DNA from: Phycisphaerales bacterium
Lineage (GTDB): Bacteria; Planctomycetota; Phycisphaerae; Phycisphaerales; UBA1924
Assembly: GCA_020850415.1 (NCBI GenBank)
Contig: JADZER010000028.1
Location: 1-64,000 of the forward strand
Direction: 5' to 3'
DNA length: 64,000 nucleotides
Made by a program: the position numbers and the translations under genes. The notes beneath the pieces were generated by a model. It was not told where the DNA came from and ran no database searches. It worked only from the letters and a program-made list of their open reading frames with translations. Positions 1 through 8,677 of the stretch are shown piece by piece. The stretch's first letter is position 1. Every line of letters starts with the position of its first letter.

Positions 1-11
1 AGAATGCGCCC

Positions 12-467
12 ATGAACGAGCTCCTCCTCCAGCACTTCCTCGACCCCACCCTCAGCGTCTTCGACATCGCCGACCGCTCCGGCCTCTGCCTCGACGAGAT
101 CCTCGACTGGGTCGACTCCCCCGACGCGCACGCCATCCTCGACAACCTCCGCGCCGTCGCCGACTACCAGAGCGCCCTCATCCTCGCCACCGCCCGCCCC
201 CGCGCCATCCAGACCCTCGCGATCATCGCGGCCCAAGAGCCCACCACCCCCGCCCACACCGAGACCGTCCGCAAGGCCGCCTCCCAGCTCGCCCGACTCG
301 CCGGCGCCGCGCCAGAAGCCCCAAACGGCCCCGACGACTTCTACGACAACGGCCCCGACAACTCCTACGACAACGATCCCGACGGCACCAACGACAACGA
401 TCCCGACGACACCAACAACCCCGACGATCCCGTCGATCCCGACTTCGCCAATGCGCCCGACCTCCGG
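12..467 (+). CDS. Hypothetical acidic-tailed protein; frame has no stop before the next gene
   Basis: The first ~100 residues look like real coding sequence: a helical, helix-turn-helix-like start (LSVFDIADRSGLCLDEIL, about residues 14-31) and a second helical stretch ending in KAASQLARLAG. This resembles small DNA-binding-like proteins of planctomycetes, but I cannot name the family. Residues ~110-150 are a low-complexity acidic tail built from DNDPD/TN repeats. The reading frame then enters the palindromic repeat at 468 and stays open, without a stop, right across the tetR gene to 1919. That long extension is proline/arginine shadow sequence and is not credible as protein. I therefore end the feature where coding character ends. 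The natural stop may have been lost when the repeat inserted. Confidence 0.4.
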
Positions 468-517
468 CCCCCTCTCCCGCCCCCGGCGGGAGAGGGCTGG
501 GGAGAGGGCTTCTCCTC
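468..517 (+). repeat. GGGAGAGGG-type palindromic intergenic repeat, copy 1
   Basis: CCCTCTCCCGC and GCGGGAGAGGG form a hairpin followed by CTGGGGAGAGGGCTTCTCC. The same arrangement, inverted, occurs at 8546-8598. It is non-coding in character: all frames give Pro/Arg/Gly-rich peptides. Elements of this type are widespread in high-GC genomes and are often mistaken for ORFs. Confidence 0.7.
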
Positions 518-695
518 TACTCCTTCTCCCACCCTCAACCCCTCTCACCACGCAGCATCCCGCCACCGCACACCCACGGGTGCCGGGGTCCGAGCGCCGC
601 GCAGCGAAGCGATGGCCCCGCACCCGCGCCACCAGCGCTCCCTTCCCCGACGCCCCCACACCCCACCCCCCACACCCAACACCGAACCGTCCCCC

Positions 696-724
696 TTGAC
701 ACCCCCACCCCCGGCGGCTATCTT
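696..724 (+). promoter_or_regulatory. Sigma-70 promoter of the tetR gene
   Basis: TTGACA at 696-701, a 17-base spacer, and TATCTT at 719-724. The -35 is a perfect consensus and the spacing is optimal. The -10 abuts the palindrome at 724-741, so a bound repressor would block the polymerase. Confidence 0.75.
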
Positions 725-741
725 GGTTGGTCGACCAACCA
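724..741. promoter_or_regulatory. Perfect 18-bp palindromic operator for the TetR protein
   Basis: TGGTTGGTCGACCAACCA is a perfect palindrome overlapping the last base of the -10 box and the expected transcription start, 12 bases before the tetR ATG. Size, symmetry and position fit an autoregulatory TetR-family operator. Confidence 0.75.
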
Positions 742-753
742 CGAGCCCCCGCC

Positions 754-1419
754 ATGTCCCAACCTTCCCCAAACCGCCAGAAGTTCATCGACGCCGCCAT
801 GGAGCTCTTCGCCTTCCAGGGCTACGCCAACACCGGCCTGGCCCAGATCGCCCGCCAGGCCGGGGCCCTCCCCGGCTCGCTCTACCACCTCTTCCCCACC
901 AAAGAGGACCTCCTCGCCGCCACCCTCCACGAACGCCTCCGCCTGCTCCGCCCCGAGGTTCTCGACCCCATCTGGATGACCATCGACGACCCGATCGAGC
1001 GCGTCTTCGGACTGCTCGACGGCTACCGGCGCATGCTCAGCATGACCAGCTTCTCCCACGGCTGCCCCATCGGCAACCTCGCGATCGAGCTCACCGAGAC
1101 CCACCCCAACATCCGCCCCCTCCTCGCGGCCAACTTCGACAACTGGCTCGACGCCGTCGCCGAGTGCTTCGCAGCCGCCGCCGACCGCCTCCCCGAACAC
1201 GCCGACCCCAAGCAGCTCGCGACCTTCGTCCTCACGACGATGGAGGGCGCGGTGATGCTCGCGCGCACCCACCGCAACTTCGACGCCTACGACGCCGCCG
1301 TCGCAACCCTCCGCGACTACATCGAGCGCCTCCTCGCCGCCGGCACCTCCGGGGAGACCCCCGAGACCCGGAGAGTCGCCCGACCGCGCACCCCGACCGC
1401 CAAGAACAGCGCCGAATAG
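754..1419 (+). CDS. TetR/AcrR family transcriptional repressor
   Basis: A 221-residue protein. It has the TetR N-terminal DNA-binding domain (about residues 8-55): AAMELFAFQGYANTGL, then the recognition-helix region QIARQAGALPGSLYHLFPTKEDLL. The C-terminal ligand domain begins with a typical dimer/ligand-pocket helical segment, including HGCPIGNLAIEL, which resembles regulators of the YcnC/LmrA-like group. I chose ATG 754 instead of the TTG at 727 because 727 lies inside the operator and the N-terminus then fits the family. The gene sits 29 bases behind a strong promoter whose start site is covered by a perfect palindrome, so it probably represses itself. The inducer is unknown. The next gene (WD40 protein) follows after 70 bases and might be co-transcribed. 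Confidence 0.9.
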   Translation: MSQPSPNRQKFIDAAMELFAFQGYANTGLAQIARQAGALPGSLYHLFPTKEDLLAATLHERLRLLRPEVLDPIWMTIDDPIERVFGLLDGYRRMLSMTSFSHGCPIGNLAIELTETHPNIRPLLAANFDNWLDAVAECFAAAADRLPEHADPKQLATFVLTTMEGAVMLARTHRNFDAYDAAVATLRDYIERLLAAGTSGETPETRRVARPRTPTAKNSAE

Positions 1420-1489
1420 ACCCGATCGCACGCCCTCAGTGTGTGTGCCACGGCCGTGCCGGCCGTGCGAAAGCCCAGGAGCCCCGCAG

Positions 1490-3493
1490 ATGCCCGCCCG
1501 TACCGCGATCACAGCCCTCTGCCTGGCCGCCTCACACCTGCTCGCGCAGAGCACAAGCGACTTCGCCTCCTACCAGGCCCACATGGCCGCCGCGGAGAAG
1601 TCACTCCGCCTCGGCGAGTCCCGCGAGCTCACCCGCTGGCTCGGCGCCGCGCCCGCCGAGTTCCGGGGCTGGGAGTGGCGCTGCCTCAACGCCATCGCCG
1701 ACAGCTCGCTCTCGGCGACCACCGCCCCCGCGACCCCGATCCGGCTCGCGATCTCCCCGGCCGCCGACCGGCTGGCGACCGTCGAGGGCTCCCTGGTCCG
1801 CCTCTGGTCCTGGCCCGACCTCCGGCCCGCCGGCACGATCGAGGGCCACGCCGACGCGATCTACCGCGCCGAGTTCGACCCCTCGGGAAACCGCCTCATC
1901 ACCGTCTCCCGCGATGTGACCAGCCGCGTCTGGGACCTCGCCACCGGCGCCGAGATCGCCCGCATCGACCTCTCCAACCCCGCCTTCGCCGCCGCCGCGT
2001 TCAGCCCCGACGGCGCCACCGCCGCCACCTGCGCCTGGGAGCGCGACGACGAGGGCGTCCACGGCGTAGTCTGGCTCTGGGACCCCGCCACCGGCGAGGT
2101 CCGCCAGAAGCAGCGCGTCGGCGTGAAGCCCCTCAGCGCCATCCGCTACTCCCCCGACGGCTCGGCGATCCTCGTCGGCTCGTGGGACGGCCTGGTCCAT
2201 GTCCTCGACACCGAGGGCGCCGAGACCGGGCGCATCACGCTGCCCGACCGGGGCGTCTACAACGCCGTCAACGACATCGCGATCGACCCGCGGGGCGAAC
2301 TCGTCGCCGCGGGAACCAAGGACCGCACCACCACCGTCTTCCGCATCGACACCGGCGAGCCCGTCGCCACTCTCGCCGGCCACGGCGGCTATATCGAGGG
2401 CGTCACCTTCTCCCCCGACGGCCTCACCCTCGCCACCGCCTCCGGAGACACTACCGTCCGCCTCTGGAACACCGCCGACTGGTCCGAGGTCGGCGTCCTC
2501 CGGGGCCACCAGAACACCGTCCGAGGCTCGGTCTTCGCCGGCGCCAGCCTCGTCACCTGCTCCCAGGACGACACCCTCCGACAGTGGGACCTCGGCGCAC
2601 GCCACGCCGAACAACTCACCATCGACGCCGGCATCCAGGGCACCTACTCCGCGGCCCTGAGCCCCGACGGCTCGACCCTCGCCATCGCCTGCCACGACGG
2701 CGCCCTCCGCATCTTCGACGCGCGGACCGGGGTGCCGCTCAGCTCGTGGGAAGCCCACCCGGGCTCGACCTGCCACGCCGCCAATTTCTCCGCCGACGGC
2801 TCGCGCCTCATCACCTGCTCGTGGGACAAGACCGCCCGCGTCTGGGCGATGCCCTCGCACGAGCCCATCGCGACGCTCGACGCCGGCGACGGGGTCTACT
2901 TCGCCACGCTCTCCCCCGACGGCGCGCTCGCCGCGACCGCCGGGGACGAGCTGCTGCTCTGGACCGTCGCCGGCACCACCATCACCGCCCGGGTCGCCGT
3001 CGAGAACGCGGCCCCCCGGCGGGCCGCGTTCAGCCCCGACGGCAAGACCATCGCCAGCGGCTGGAGCGACGGCTCGGCACGCCTCCACGACGCCCACACC
3101 GGCGAGCAGCTCGCGCTCTTCGAGCCCGACGACTCCGCCATCGAGACCGTTGCCTTCTCGCCCGACGGGTCCCGCCTCATCTCAGGCGACGGCAGCGGCA
3201 GCGTCCGCATGTTCTCCGTCGCCGACGCCCGCGAGCTCTGGGCCTGCGACACCGGCGACCGCGCCGTGAATCATGTCGCCATGCACGCCGACCGCATCGC
3301 CGTCGCCACCGACCACCTGCTCCTGCTCGACGCCGCCCGGGGCGGCCCGGTCCTCGAGCGCACCCCTCTCGAAGACGCCCTCTGGCACCTCTCCTGGTCC
3401 CCCGACGGCGCCACGCTCGCCGTCTGCTCCACCAACGGCACCGCCGCGGTGCTTACCGCCCCGCCGCTCAGCGCTCCGAGTGCGGCTCGTTAG
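1490..3493 (+). CDS. Secreted WD40-repeat protein
   Basis: 667 residues. A signal peptide (about residues 1-20, MPARTAITALCLAASHLLAQ) is followed by an N-terminal helical segment ending in RGWEWRCLN. In planctomycetes that motif commonly precedes WD40 propellers, often behind Ser/Thr kinases. The rest is a long run of WD40 blades, with repeated FSPDG/YSPDG strands and GH...VRLWD/ARVWD ends, enough for roughly two propellers. Such proteins act as interaction scaffolds outside the cytoplasmic membrane; no enzymatic domain is visible. ATG 1490 was preferred because AGGAG lies 8 bases upstream and it gives a clean signal peptide, whereas the upstream GTG starts do not. Its last 26 bases overlap the convergent gene ending at 3468. 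Confidence 0.9.
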   Translation: MPARTAITALCLAASHLLAQSTSDFASYQAHMAAAEKSLRLGESRELTRWLGAAPAEFRGWEWRCLNAIADSSLSATTAPATPIRLAISPAADRLATVEGSLVRLWSWPDLRPAGTIEGHADAIYRAEFDPSGNRLITVSRDVTSRVWDLATGAEIARIDLSNPAFAAAAFSPDGATAATCAWERDDEGVHGVVWLWDPATGEVRQKQRVGVKPLSAIRYSPDGSAILVGSWDGLVHVLDTEGAETGRITLPDRGVYNAVNDIAIDPRGELVAAGTKDRTTTVFRIDTGEPVATLAGHGGYIEGVTFSPDGLTLATASGDTTVRLWNTADWSEVGVLRGHQNTVRGSVFAGASLVTCSQDDTLRQWDLGARHAEQLTIDAGIQGTYSAALSPDGSTLAIACHDGALRIFDARTGVPLSSWEAHPGSTCHAANFSADGSRLITCSWDKTARVWAMPSHEPIATLDAGDGVYFATLSPDGALAATAGDELLLWTVAGTTITARVAVENAAPRRAAFSPDGKTIASGWSDGSARLHDAHTGEQLALFEPDDSAIETVAFSPDGSRLISGDGSGSVRMFSVADARELWACDTGDRAVNHVAMHADRIAVATDHLLLLDAARGGPVLERTPLEDALWHLSWSPDGATLAVCSTNGTAAVLTAPPLSAPSAAR

Positions 3494-4124
3494 CTCCAAG
3501 CAGCGCGCCCACGCACGCCGCTGCATCCAGCAGGATCACCGTCGACAACAGATCCGGCTTCCCCAGCGACACCTGGCAGTTGTGCAGCAGCGTGTCCGCG
3601 TAGAGCCCCGCGTCCACATCGCCCCCCGCCGCCATCTCGGCGAACGCCGCCACCGCCCACGGCCGGTTGGTCCCATTGTCCGGCTGCAACTCCGCCATGA
3701 GCCACCGCGCCAGCGACACCGCCCTCTCCCTCGCCGCCGCATTCCCGCGCCCGTGCCACCACAGCGCCTGCAGGCTCGCCAGTTCGATCTCGGTCCATAC
3801 CTCGATCGCGATCTCCCGCGCCTCCGGCGCCACCGGCCCCTCCCCGCCGGGGATCACACCCAGGGGGTCGGCGCCGGTCTTCAGCGCCGCCCATAGTCGG
3901 GCGTCCGCCCGCGGCGCCGGCTCCGCCCACAACGCGAGACCCAGCGCCCACGCCAGCAGCGGCGGGTCCACCTCGCGCCGATGCCCGAAGTCGTCGGCAA
4001 ACCCCCGGGCGTACGCCGCCCGCACCGACTCGGGCGCCCCCAGAACCGGCGCCAGGCTCGAGCCCCGCAGGCCCGAGCGGAGGACGGCGTCGATCTGGCG
4101 GGCCCAGTCGGTGAGCGTTCGCAT
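3468..4124 (-). CDS. Hypothetical protein, helical, 218 residues
   Basis: I do not recognise this family. The protein is Ala/Leu-rich and predicted mostly helical, with no signal peptide or clear membrane segment. It contains several Trp-rich helices (WALGLALWAE, LQALWWHGRG), which may form a repeat-like helical bundle. The start at 4124 (MRTLTDWARQID) is the first ATG after an unlikely Pro/Gly-rich upstream extension. The gene is divergent from panC, with a 76-base gap, and converges on the WD40 gene with a 26-base overlap. Nothing in the context assigns a function. Confidence 0.65.
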   Translation of the reverse strand: MRTLTDWARQIDAVLRSGLRGSSLAPVLGAPESVRAAYARGFADDFGHRREVDPPLLAWALGLALWAEPAPRADARLWAALKTGADPLGVIPGGEGPVAPEAREIAIEVWTEIELASLQALWWHGRGNAAARERAVSLARWLMAELQPDNGTNRPWAVAAFAEMAAGGDVDAGLYADTLLHNCQVSLGKPDLLSTVILLDAAACVGALLGANEPHSER

Positions 4125-4167
4125 GGCCCATTGTTGCGGCTCCCCGCCCGGCGCGTGGGCGCCGGGC

Positions 4168-4195
4168 TTGACCCCGGCGCCCGCCCCTGCATCCT
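4168..4195 (+). promoter_or_regulatory. Probable panC promoter, near-leaderless
   Basis: TTGACC (4168-4173), 16-base spacer, CATCCT (4190-4195), then only 5 bases to the panC ATG. There is no Shine-Dalgarno. The -10 match is weak, so this is tentative. Confidence 0.35.
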
Positions 4196-4200
4196 TCCCC

Positions 4201-5073
4201 ATGCTGATCGCCCGGACACGCGAGGACCTGCAGGCCGCCGGCGCCACCGGGTCGGTCCTGGTCCCCACCATGGGCGCCCTCCACGCCGGGCACGGCGCGC
4301 TGATGCGCCTGGCCCGGGAGCACGCCGGGCCCGCGGGCCGGGTCTCGGTCAGCATCTTCGTCAACCCGACCCAGTTCAACGAGGCCGCCGACTTCGACCG
4401 CTACCCCAGGACGCTGGAGGCCGACTGCCGGGTGTGCGAGCACGCCGGCGTCGATGTCGTCTTCGCCCCATCGCCCGGGGTCATGTACCCCGCCGGTGAG
4501 GATGTCCCCGTCGGCACGCTGCCGGCGGTCGCGACCGCCCCCGGCCTCGAGGACGCCTTCCGCCCCGGGCATTTCGCCGGCGTCTGCCAGGTGGTCCGCC
4601 GCCTGTTCGCCCTCGTCCGGCCCGGCGCCGCGGTCTTCGGCGAGAAGGACTGGCAGCAGCTCCAGGTCATCCGGGCCATGACCGAGGGCGAGGGTCTGGG
4701 GGTCAGGATCGTCCCCGCCCCCACCATCCGCGAGCCCGACGGGCTGGCGATGAGCAGCCGCAACACCCTGCTGGACGGCCCGTCTCGCGCCCGTGCCCCG
4801 GTCATCTCCAGGGCTCTTAGTGAGGCGGGGCGCACGCCGGACCCGGGCGCGGCCGAGCGGGCGATGGCCCGGATCCTCGCCGACGGGGGCCTGACCCCTG
4901 AGTACGCCGTGGTCCGCGACGGCGCGACGCTGGGGGCTTGGGTGCCCGGGCGCCAGGGCAGGGCGCTGATCGCCGCACGCCTGGGCGGCGTGCGCCTGAT
5001 CGACAACGCCCCCTGGCCCGGCCCGGACCGGGCGGACGCCCACGGAGGCTCGCCGATGGGCCCGCTCCCCTAG
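4201..5073 (+). CDS. panC: Pantothenate synthetase (pantoate-beta-alanine ligase)
   Basis: 290 residues, normal for PanC. It makes pantothenate from pantoate, beta-alanine and ATP through a pantoyl-adenylate in the cytoplasm. Family signatures are clear. The adenylate-forming segment VPTMGALHAGHGAL (with the HxGH-type motif) lies near residue 20. The pantoate-binding FVNPTQFN follows, then GHFAGVCQVVRRLF, the ATP loop VFGEKDWQQLQVI, and MSSRNTLL near the end of the catalytic domain. ATG 4201 gives the usual short N-terminus (MLIARTREDL); upstream in-frame sequence is shadow of the opposite-strand gene. No panB or panD is nearby. gcvT follows after 37 bases, with its own Shine-Dalgarno. Confidence 0.96.
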   Translation: MLIARTREDLQAAGATGSVLVPTMGALHAGHGALMRLAREHAGPAGRVSVSIFVNPTQFNEAADFDRYPRTLEADCRVCEHAGVDVVFAPSPGVMYPAGEDVPVGTLPAVATAPGLEDAFRPGHFAGVCQVVRRLFALVRPGAAVFGEKDWQQLQVIRAMTEGEGLGVRIVPAPTIREPDGLAMSSRNTLLDGPSRARAPVISRALSEAGRTPDPGAAERAMARILADGGLTPEYAVVRDGATLGAWVPGRQGRALIAARLGGVRLIDNAPWPGPDRADAHGGSPMGPLP

Positions 5074-5110
5074 AGTTCGGTTCATTCATTCGTGACATCC
5101 GGAGGCCGCC

Positions 5111-6262
5111 ATGCTCAAGACCCCGCTCCACCAGTTCCACCTCGACTACCACGGCAAGATGGTCGAGTTCGCCGGGTGGGAGATGCCCATGTCGTACACG
5201 GGGATCCACGACGAGCATGTCCAGGTCCGGACCAGCGGCGGGGTGTTCGATGTCTCGCACATGGGGCGGGTGAAGGTGCAGGGCCGCCACGCCCGCAAGC
5301 TGCTCGAGCGCCTCTGCTCGCGCCGGATCACCGACATGCAGTCCGGCCAGTGCCGCTACAGCCTGGTGTGCAACGAGCGCGGCGGGGTGCGCGACGATGT
5401 GCTGGTCTACCGCTTCGACGACGACGACTTCATCGTCGTGGTCAACGCCTCGAACCGCGAGAAGCTGCTCGGGCACTTCGAGGCGGTGCGGGCGGCCGAA
5501 GACCTTAAAGTGAAGATCGACGACCAGACCGAGTCCACGGCCATGATCGCGGTCCAGGGGCCCAAGGTCATGGACATGGTCGCCCAGTTCAGCAAGGAGA
5601 TCCCCTCGCTGAAGCGGTACCGGTTCGCCGTCAAGAACCTGCTGGTGATGAAGATCGTCGTCAGCCGCACGGGCTACACCGGCGAGGACGGCGTGGAGGC
5701 GTTCCTCCCGGCCGGGATGGTCAACATGGCCCTCAAGCTCATCCTCAAGGATGTGGACATGACCCAGGCGGAGGCCCTCATCAAGCCCGCCGGCCTGGGC
5801 GCCCGCGACACCCTCCGCCTCGAGGCCGGCATGCCCCTCTACGGCCACGAGCTGGGCGAGGACATCTGCGCCCTCTCCTGCGGCGTGGACTTCGCGATCG
5901 CCATGGACAAGCACACCTTCGAGCGCGGCGAGCGGTTCATCGGTCAGGACGCCCTGGAGAAGGTCGCCGCCGAGGGCGGCCCAAAGCAGAAGCTCGTCGG
6001 CATCGCCCTCGACGGGAAGCGCACCGCCAGGCAGGGCAACCCGGTGCTCGCGGGCGGGCGCCCTGTCGGCACGGTCACGAGCGCCTGCATGAGCCCGACG
6101 CTCGGCCACCCGATCGCCATGGCCATGGTGAACTCCGACCTCACCGGTCTCGGCACGGCGCTCGAGCTCGACACGGGGCGCGCGCAGCTGCCGGGCAAGA
6201 TCGTGGCGCTGCCGTTCTACAAGGCGCCGAAGCCCGCGGCGAAGGCATCGGCCACGGCGTGA
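5111..6262 (+). CDS. gcvT: Glycine cleavage system T protein (aminomethyltransferase)
   Basis: 383 residues. GcvT takes the aminomethyl group from lipoylated H protein to tetrahydrofolate, giving methylene-THF and ammonia. Typical segments are present: KTPLHQFHLDYHGKMVEFAGWEMP at the start (residues ~3-26), VFDVSHMGRVKVQG, the folate-site region SRTGYTGEDGVEAF, and ARDTLRLEAGMPLYGHEL in the centre. A strong GGAGG (5101-5105) precedes ATG 5111. A TAGAGT overlapping the panC stop could be its -10 box. No gcvP or genuine gcvH is in the window. The two GcvH-like proteins at 40-42 kb lack the lipoyl lysine and are unlikely partners. Confidence 0.96.
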   Translation: MLKTPLHQFHLDYHGKMVEFAGWEMPMSYTGIHDEHVQVRTSGGVFDVSHMGRVKVQGRHARKLLERLCSRRITDMQSGQCRYSLVCNERGGVRDDVLVYRFDDDDFIVVVNASNREKLLGHFEAVRAAEDLKVKIDDQTESTAMIAVQGPKVMDMVAQFSKEIPSLKRYRFAVKNLLVMKIVVSRTGYTGEDGVEAFLPAGMVNMALKLILKDVDMTQAEALIKPAGLGARDTLRLEAGMPLYGHELGEDICALSCGVDFAIAMDKHTFERGERFIGQDALEKVAAEGGPKQKLVGIALDGKRTARQGNPVLAGGRPVGTVTSACMSPTLGHPIAMAMVNSDLTGLGTALELDTGRAQLPGKIVALPFYKAPKPAAKASATA

Positions 6263-6269
6263 GGGTCTG

Positions 6270-8435
6270 TCACCGCAGCGGGATGATGATGTCCTTGTTG
6301 TCCCGCGCCTCGGCGGTGAGTTCCCGCCCGTCGGGGAGGATGACCCGCACATGCACGGCGCGGTCGGGGGCGATCCAGCGGCCTTCGCGCTTGGTGGCGC
6401 GGATGAGCAGGGTGCCGCCCTCGTCGATGCACTCGTAGGTGGTCAGGCGGTACTCGCCGTCGCGGAACTCCCAGCCGTCGCCGAGATCCTCGTAGAGCGT
6501 GCCGACGGCGTGGCCCTCCGCGTCCGGTGTGACGATCAGCGTCAGCGGGTCGAGGAACTTCTCGCCGGTGTGCTGCATGACGGGGCCGACGGGGATGATC
6601 GAGCCGACGCGGGCGTAGAGCTTGGGGAGGTCGGGGTCGGCGGCGTCGCCGAGGTCGAACGCCCGCCAGGCGGCGGCGAAGTCGCGCGGCAGGGCGGGGA
6701 CGCGGTCGCGGGTGGGGGTCAGCTCGGGCACGACCAGGAGGTCGGCGCCGAGGCAGAACGCGTCGTCCTCGGAGCGGAGGGCCGGGTCGGCCGGGTCGAG
6801 GAAGAAGAGCGGGCGGATGATGGGCATCCCCGTCTCGTGGGCCTCGCGGAAGAGGGTGTAGAGGTAGGGCAGGAGCCGGTAGCGGCGTTCGAGGGCGCGG
6901 CGGCAGGTGGCCTCGACCTCGGGGCCGAACGCCCAGGGCTCCTTCTGGATGTTGCCCTTGCCGGTGTGGCCCCGCGCGAAGGGCAGGAGTGAGCCCACGC
7001 CCATCCAGCGGGCGAACATCTCGCCGTCGCCGTCGCCGGCGAAGCCGCCGATGTCGGGGCCGGTGAAGGGGTTGCCCGAGAGGCCGAGGTTGATGACCAT
7101 GGGGACGCTGGACTCGAGGTGGTACCAGTCGGCGGAGTTGTCGCCCGACCAGGTGGCGGCGTAGCGCTGGCCCCCGATGTAGTTGGCGCGGCTGAGGACG
7201 AAGGGGCGCTTCTTGGGGTTGGCGCGCATGACACCCTCGCGGCTGGCGCGGACCATCTGCATGCCGTAGATGTTGTGGTACTGGGCGTGGGAGCCCGGGC
7301 CGCCGAGGTCGTCGTCGGCGCGGTGGAGGTTGTCGGTCGGCATCGTCTTGCTCTGGACATTGAACACCGCGGGCTCGTTCATGTCGTTCCAGACGCCGTC
7401 GATGCCGATCTGGACGAACTGCTCGACCTGCTCGGACCACCACCGGCGGACGGCGGCGTTGGTGTAGTCGGGGAAGGAGCAGGGGCCGGGCCAGACATCG
7501 CCGACGAAGGGCTCGCCCGCGGCGTTCTGCACCCAGACATCGTGCTCGGTCCCGCTCTGCCAGGTCGCGTAGTTCTCGTCGACCTTGACGCCGGGGTCGA
7601 TCATCCAGACGGCCTTGAAGCCGATGTCGTGGAGATTGCTGTTGAGGAGCTTGGGCGCGGGGAAGCCGTCCCCGTCGAAGGTGAAGATGCGGTAGCCGTC
7701 CATGTAGTCGATGTCCATCCAGATGACATCGGCGGGGATGTTGCGCTCGCGGAAGCCCTTGGCGATCAGCTCGACCTGGCTCTGGGGGAAATAGGAATAG
7801 CGGCACTGGTGGTAGCCGAGTGCCCAGCGGGGCGGCATCTCGATCTTGCCGGTCATGTCGGCGAGTGTGGTGACGACCTCCTGCGGGCTGGCGCGGTCGA
7901 TGACGATGACGGCGAAGTCGGGGCCTTCGCTGGTCATCTCGATGGTGCTGGTGAGGTCGATGCGGACGCGGTAGGTGGTGTCGGCGAGGACGCCGAAGGC
8001 GGTGCCGTCGGGGCGGACGGCGAGAACCCAGGGGTGGGACTGGTAGAGGTGCGGGGCGTCGTCGCCGTAGCCGTAGGCGTCGTGGTTCCAGGTGTCGACG
8101 ATGCGCCCGTTGCGGAGGAGTGGTCCGGCGACCTCGCCGGTGGCGTAGAGGCTGGTGCCGGGGTCGATGGCGACGGTGAAGGCCTCCTTGCCGCCGGGGG
8201 TCTCGGAGAAGTCGATGGCGACGGGGAAGTCGGCGGGGGCCGGGCCGATGGCGGGGTAGGGGTGGAGCAGGCAGACGGAGGGCTCGAGCTGGTCGGGGGA
8301 GACGCCCTGGTCGGTGAACCGGACGACGCGGTCGGCGATGAGCTCGGCCTGGGGCTGGGCTGCGCAGAGAGGGGCGGGGAGGAAGACGGCCAGGGTGAGA
8401 AGCCGGCGGAGCGAGGGGTGGGTCGGTGCGCGCAT
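6270..8435 (-). CDS. Secreted GH31 family glycosidase (alpha-glucosidase-like)
   Basis: 721 residues. A signal peptide (about residues 1-26, LLTLAVFLPAPLCAAQ) sends it out of the cytoplasm. The GH31 catalytic barrel is plain: RWALGYHQCRYSYFP, then DVIWMDIDYMDGYRIFTF, the nucleophile in GVWNDMNEPAVF (D351 by my count), and the acid/base Asp in TWSGDNSADW (D432). The N-terminal beta-sandwich contains the usual ATGEVAGPL...WNHDAYGYG segment. The preferred substrate is probably an alpha-glucan oligosaccharide, but GH31 also includes xylosidases and lyases, so I do not name one. Start 8435 has GGAGG upstream and yields the signal peptide. The stop lies 7 bases from the convergent gcvT stop. Confidence 0.93.
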   Translation of the reverse strand: MRAPTHPSLRRLLTLAVFLPAPLCAAQPQAELIADRVVRFTDQGVSPDQLEPSVCLLHPYPAIGPAPADFPVAIDFSETPGGKEAFTVAIDPGTSLYATGEVAGPLLRNGRIVDTWNHDAYGYGDDAPHLYQSHPWVLAVRPDGTAFGVLADTTYRVRIDLTSTIEMTSEGPDFAVIVIDRASPQEVVTTLADMTGKIEMPPRWALGYHQCRYSYFPQSQVELIAKGFRERNIPADVIWMDIDYMDGYRIFTFDGDGFPAPKLLNSNLHDIGFKAVWMIDPGVKVDENYATWQSGTEHDVWVQNAAGEPFVGDVWPGPCSFPDYTNAAVRRWWSEQVEQFVQIGIDGVWNDMNEPAVFNVQSKTMPTDNLHRADDDLGGPGSHAQYHNIYGMQMVRASREGVMRANPKKRPFVLSRANYIGGQRYAATWSGDNSADWYHLESSVPMVINLGLSGNPFTGPDIGGFAGDGDGEMFARWMGVGSLLPFARGHTGKGNIQKEPWAFGPEVEATCRRALERRYRLLPYLYTLFREAHETGMPIIRPLFFLDPADPALRSEDDAFCLGADLLVVPELTPTRDRVPALPRDFAAAWRAFDLGDAADPDLPKLYARVGSIIPVGPVMQHTGEKFLDPLTLIVTPDAEGHAVGTLYEDLGDGWEFRDGEYRLTTYECIDEGGTLLIRATKREGRWIAPDRAVHVRVILPDGRELTAEARDNKDIIIPLR

Positions 8436-8459
8436 GGAGGCCTCCGTTGGGGTCGGCGG

Positions 8460-8465
8460 ATCGTA
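8460..8465 (-). promoter_or_regulatory. Putative -10 box of the GH31 gene
   Basis: TACGAT on the reverse strand, 24 bases before the ATG, followed by a GGAGG Shine-Dalgarno. No convincing -35 is visible. Confidence 0.35.
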
Positions 8466-8545
8466 GTGGCGCGGGACGGAGTCGGTCTCTGACAACCGGT
8501 GCGCGGGTCATGCATCTGGCGGGATCGAGCGATGAAGAAGGAGGA

Positions 8546-8598
8546 GGGGAAGAGCCCTCTCTCCCCAGCCCTCTCCCGCGGGGCGCGGGAGAGGGGGC
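8546..8598 (-). repeat. GGGAGAGGG-type palindromic intergenic repeat, copy 2 (inverted)
   Basis: Read on the reverse strand this is CCCTCTCCCGC, a short loop, GCGGGAGAGGG, then CTGGGGAGAGAGGGCTCTTC. That is the same arrangement as the copy at 468-517 but in opposite orientation. It lies in the 242-base gap between the GH31 and HAD genes. Confidence 0.7.
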
Positions 8599-8677
8599 CG
8601 GAGGGCGGCCCGCGATGAACACGGGCTTGGCGCCTGAAGTTCACGGCGTTGGGTGGCACGCGGCGGGTGGCTTCCGA

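Noticed and set aside
451..772. Small ORFs across the GGGAGAGGG repeat (including RERAGERA-type peptides)
   Set aside because: These peptides arise from the palindromic repeat in any frame and are a known source of false annotation.
718..1554. Long reverse-strand frames opposite tetR and the WD40 gene (also 1601-3097)
   Set aside because: Gly/Val/Glu-rich shadow translations of real genes; no start context, no family features.
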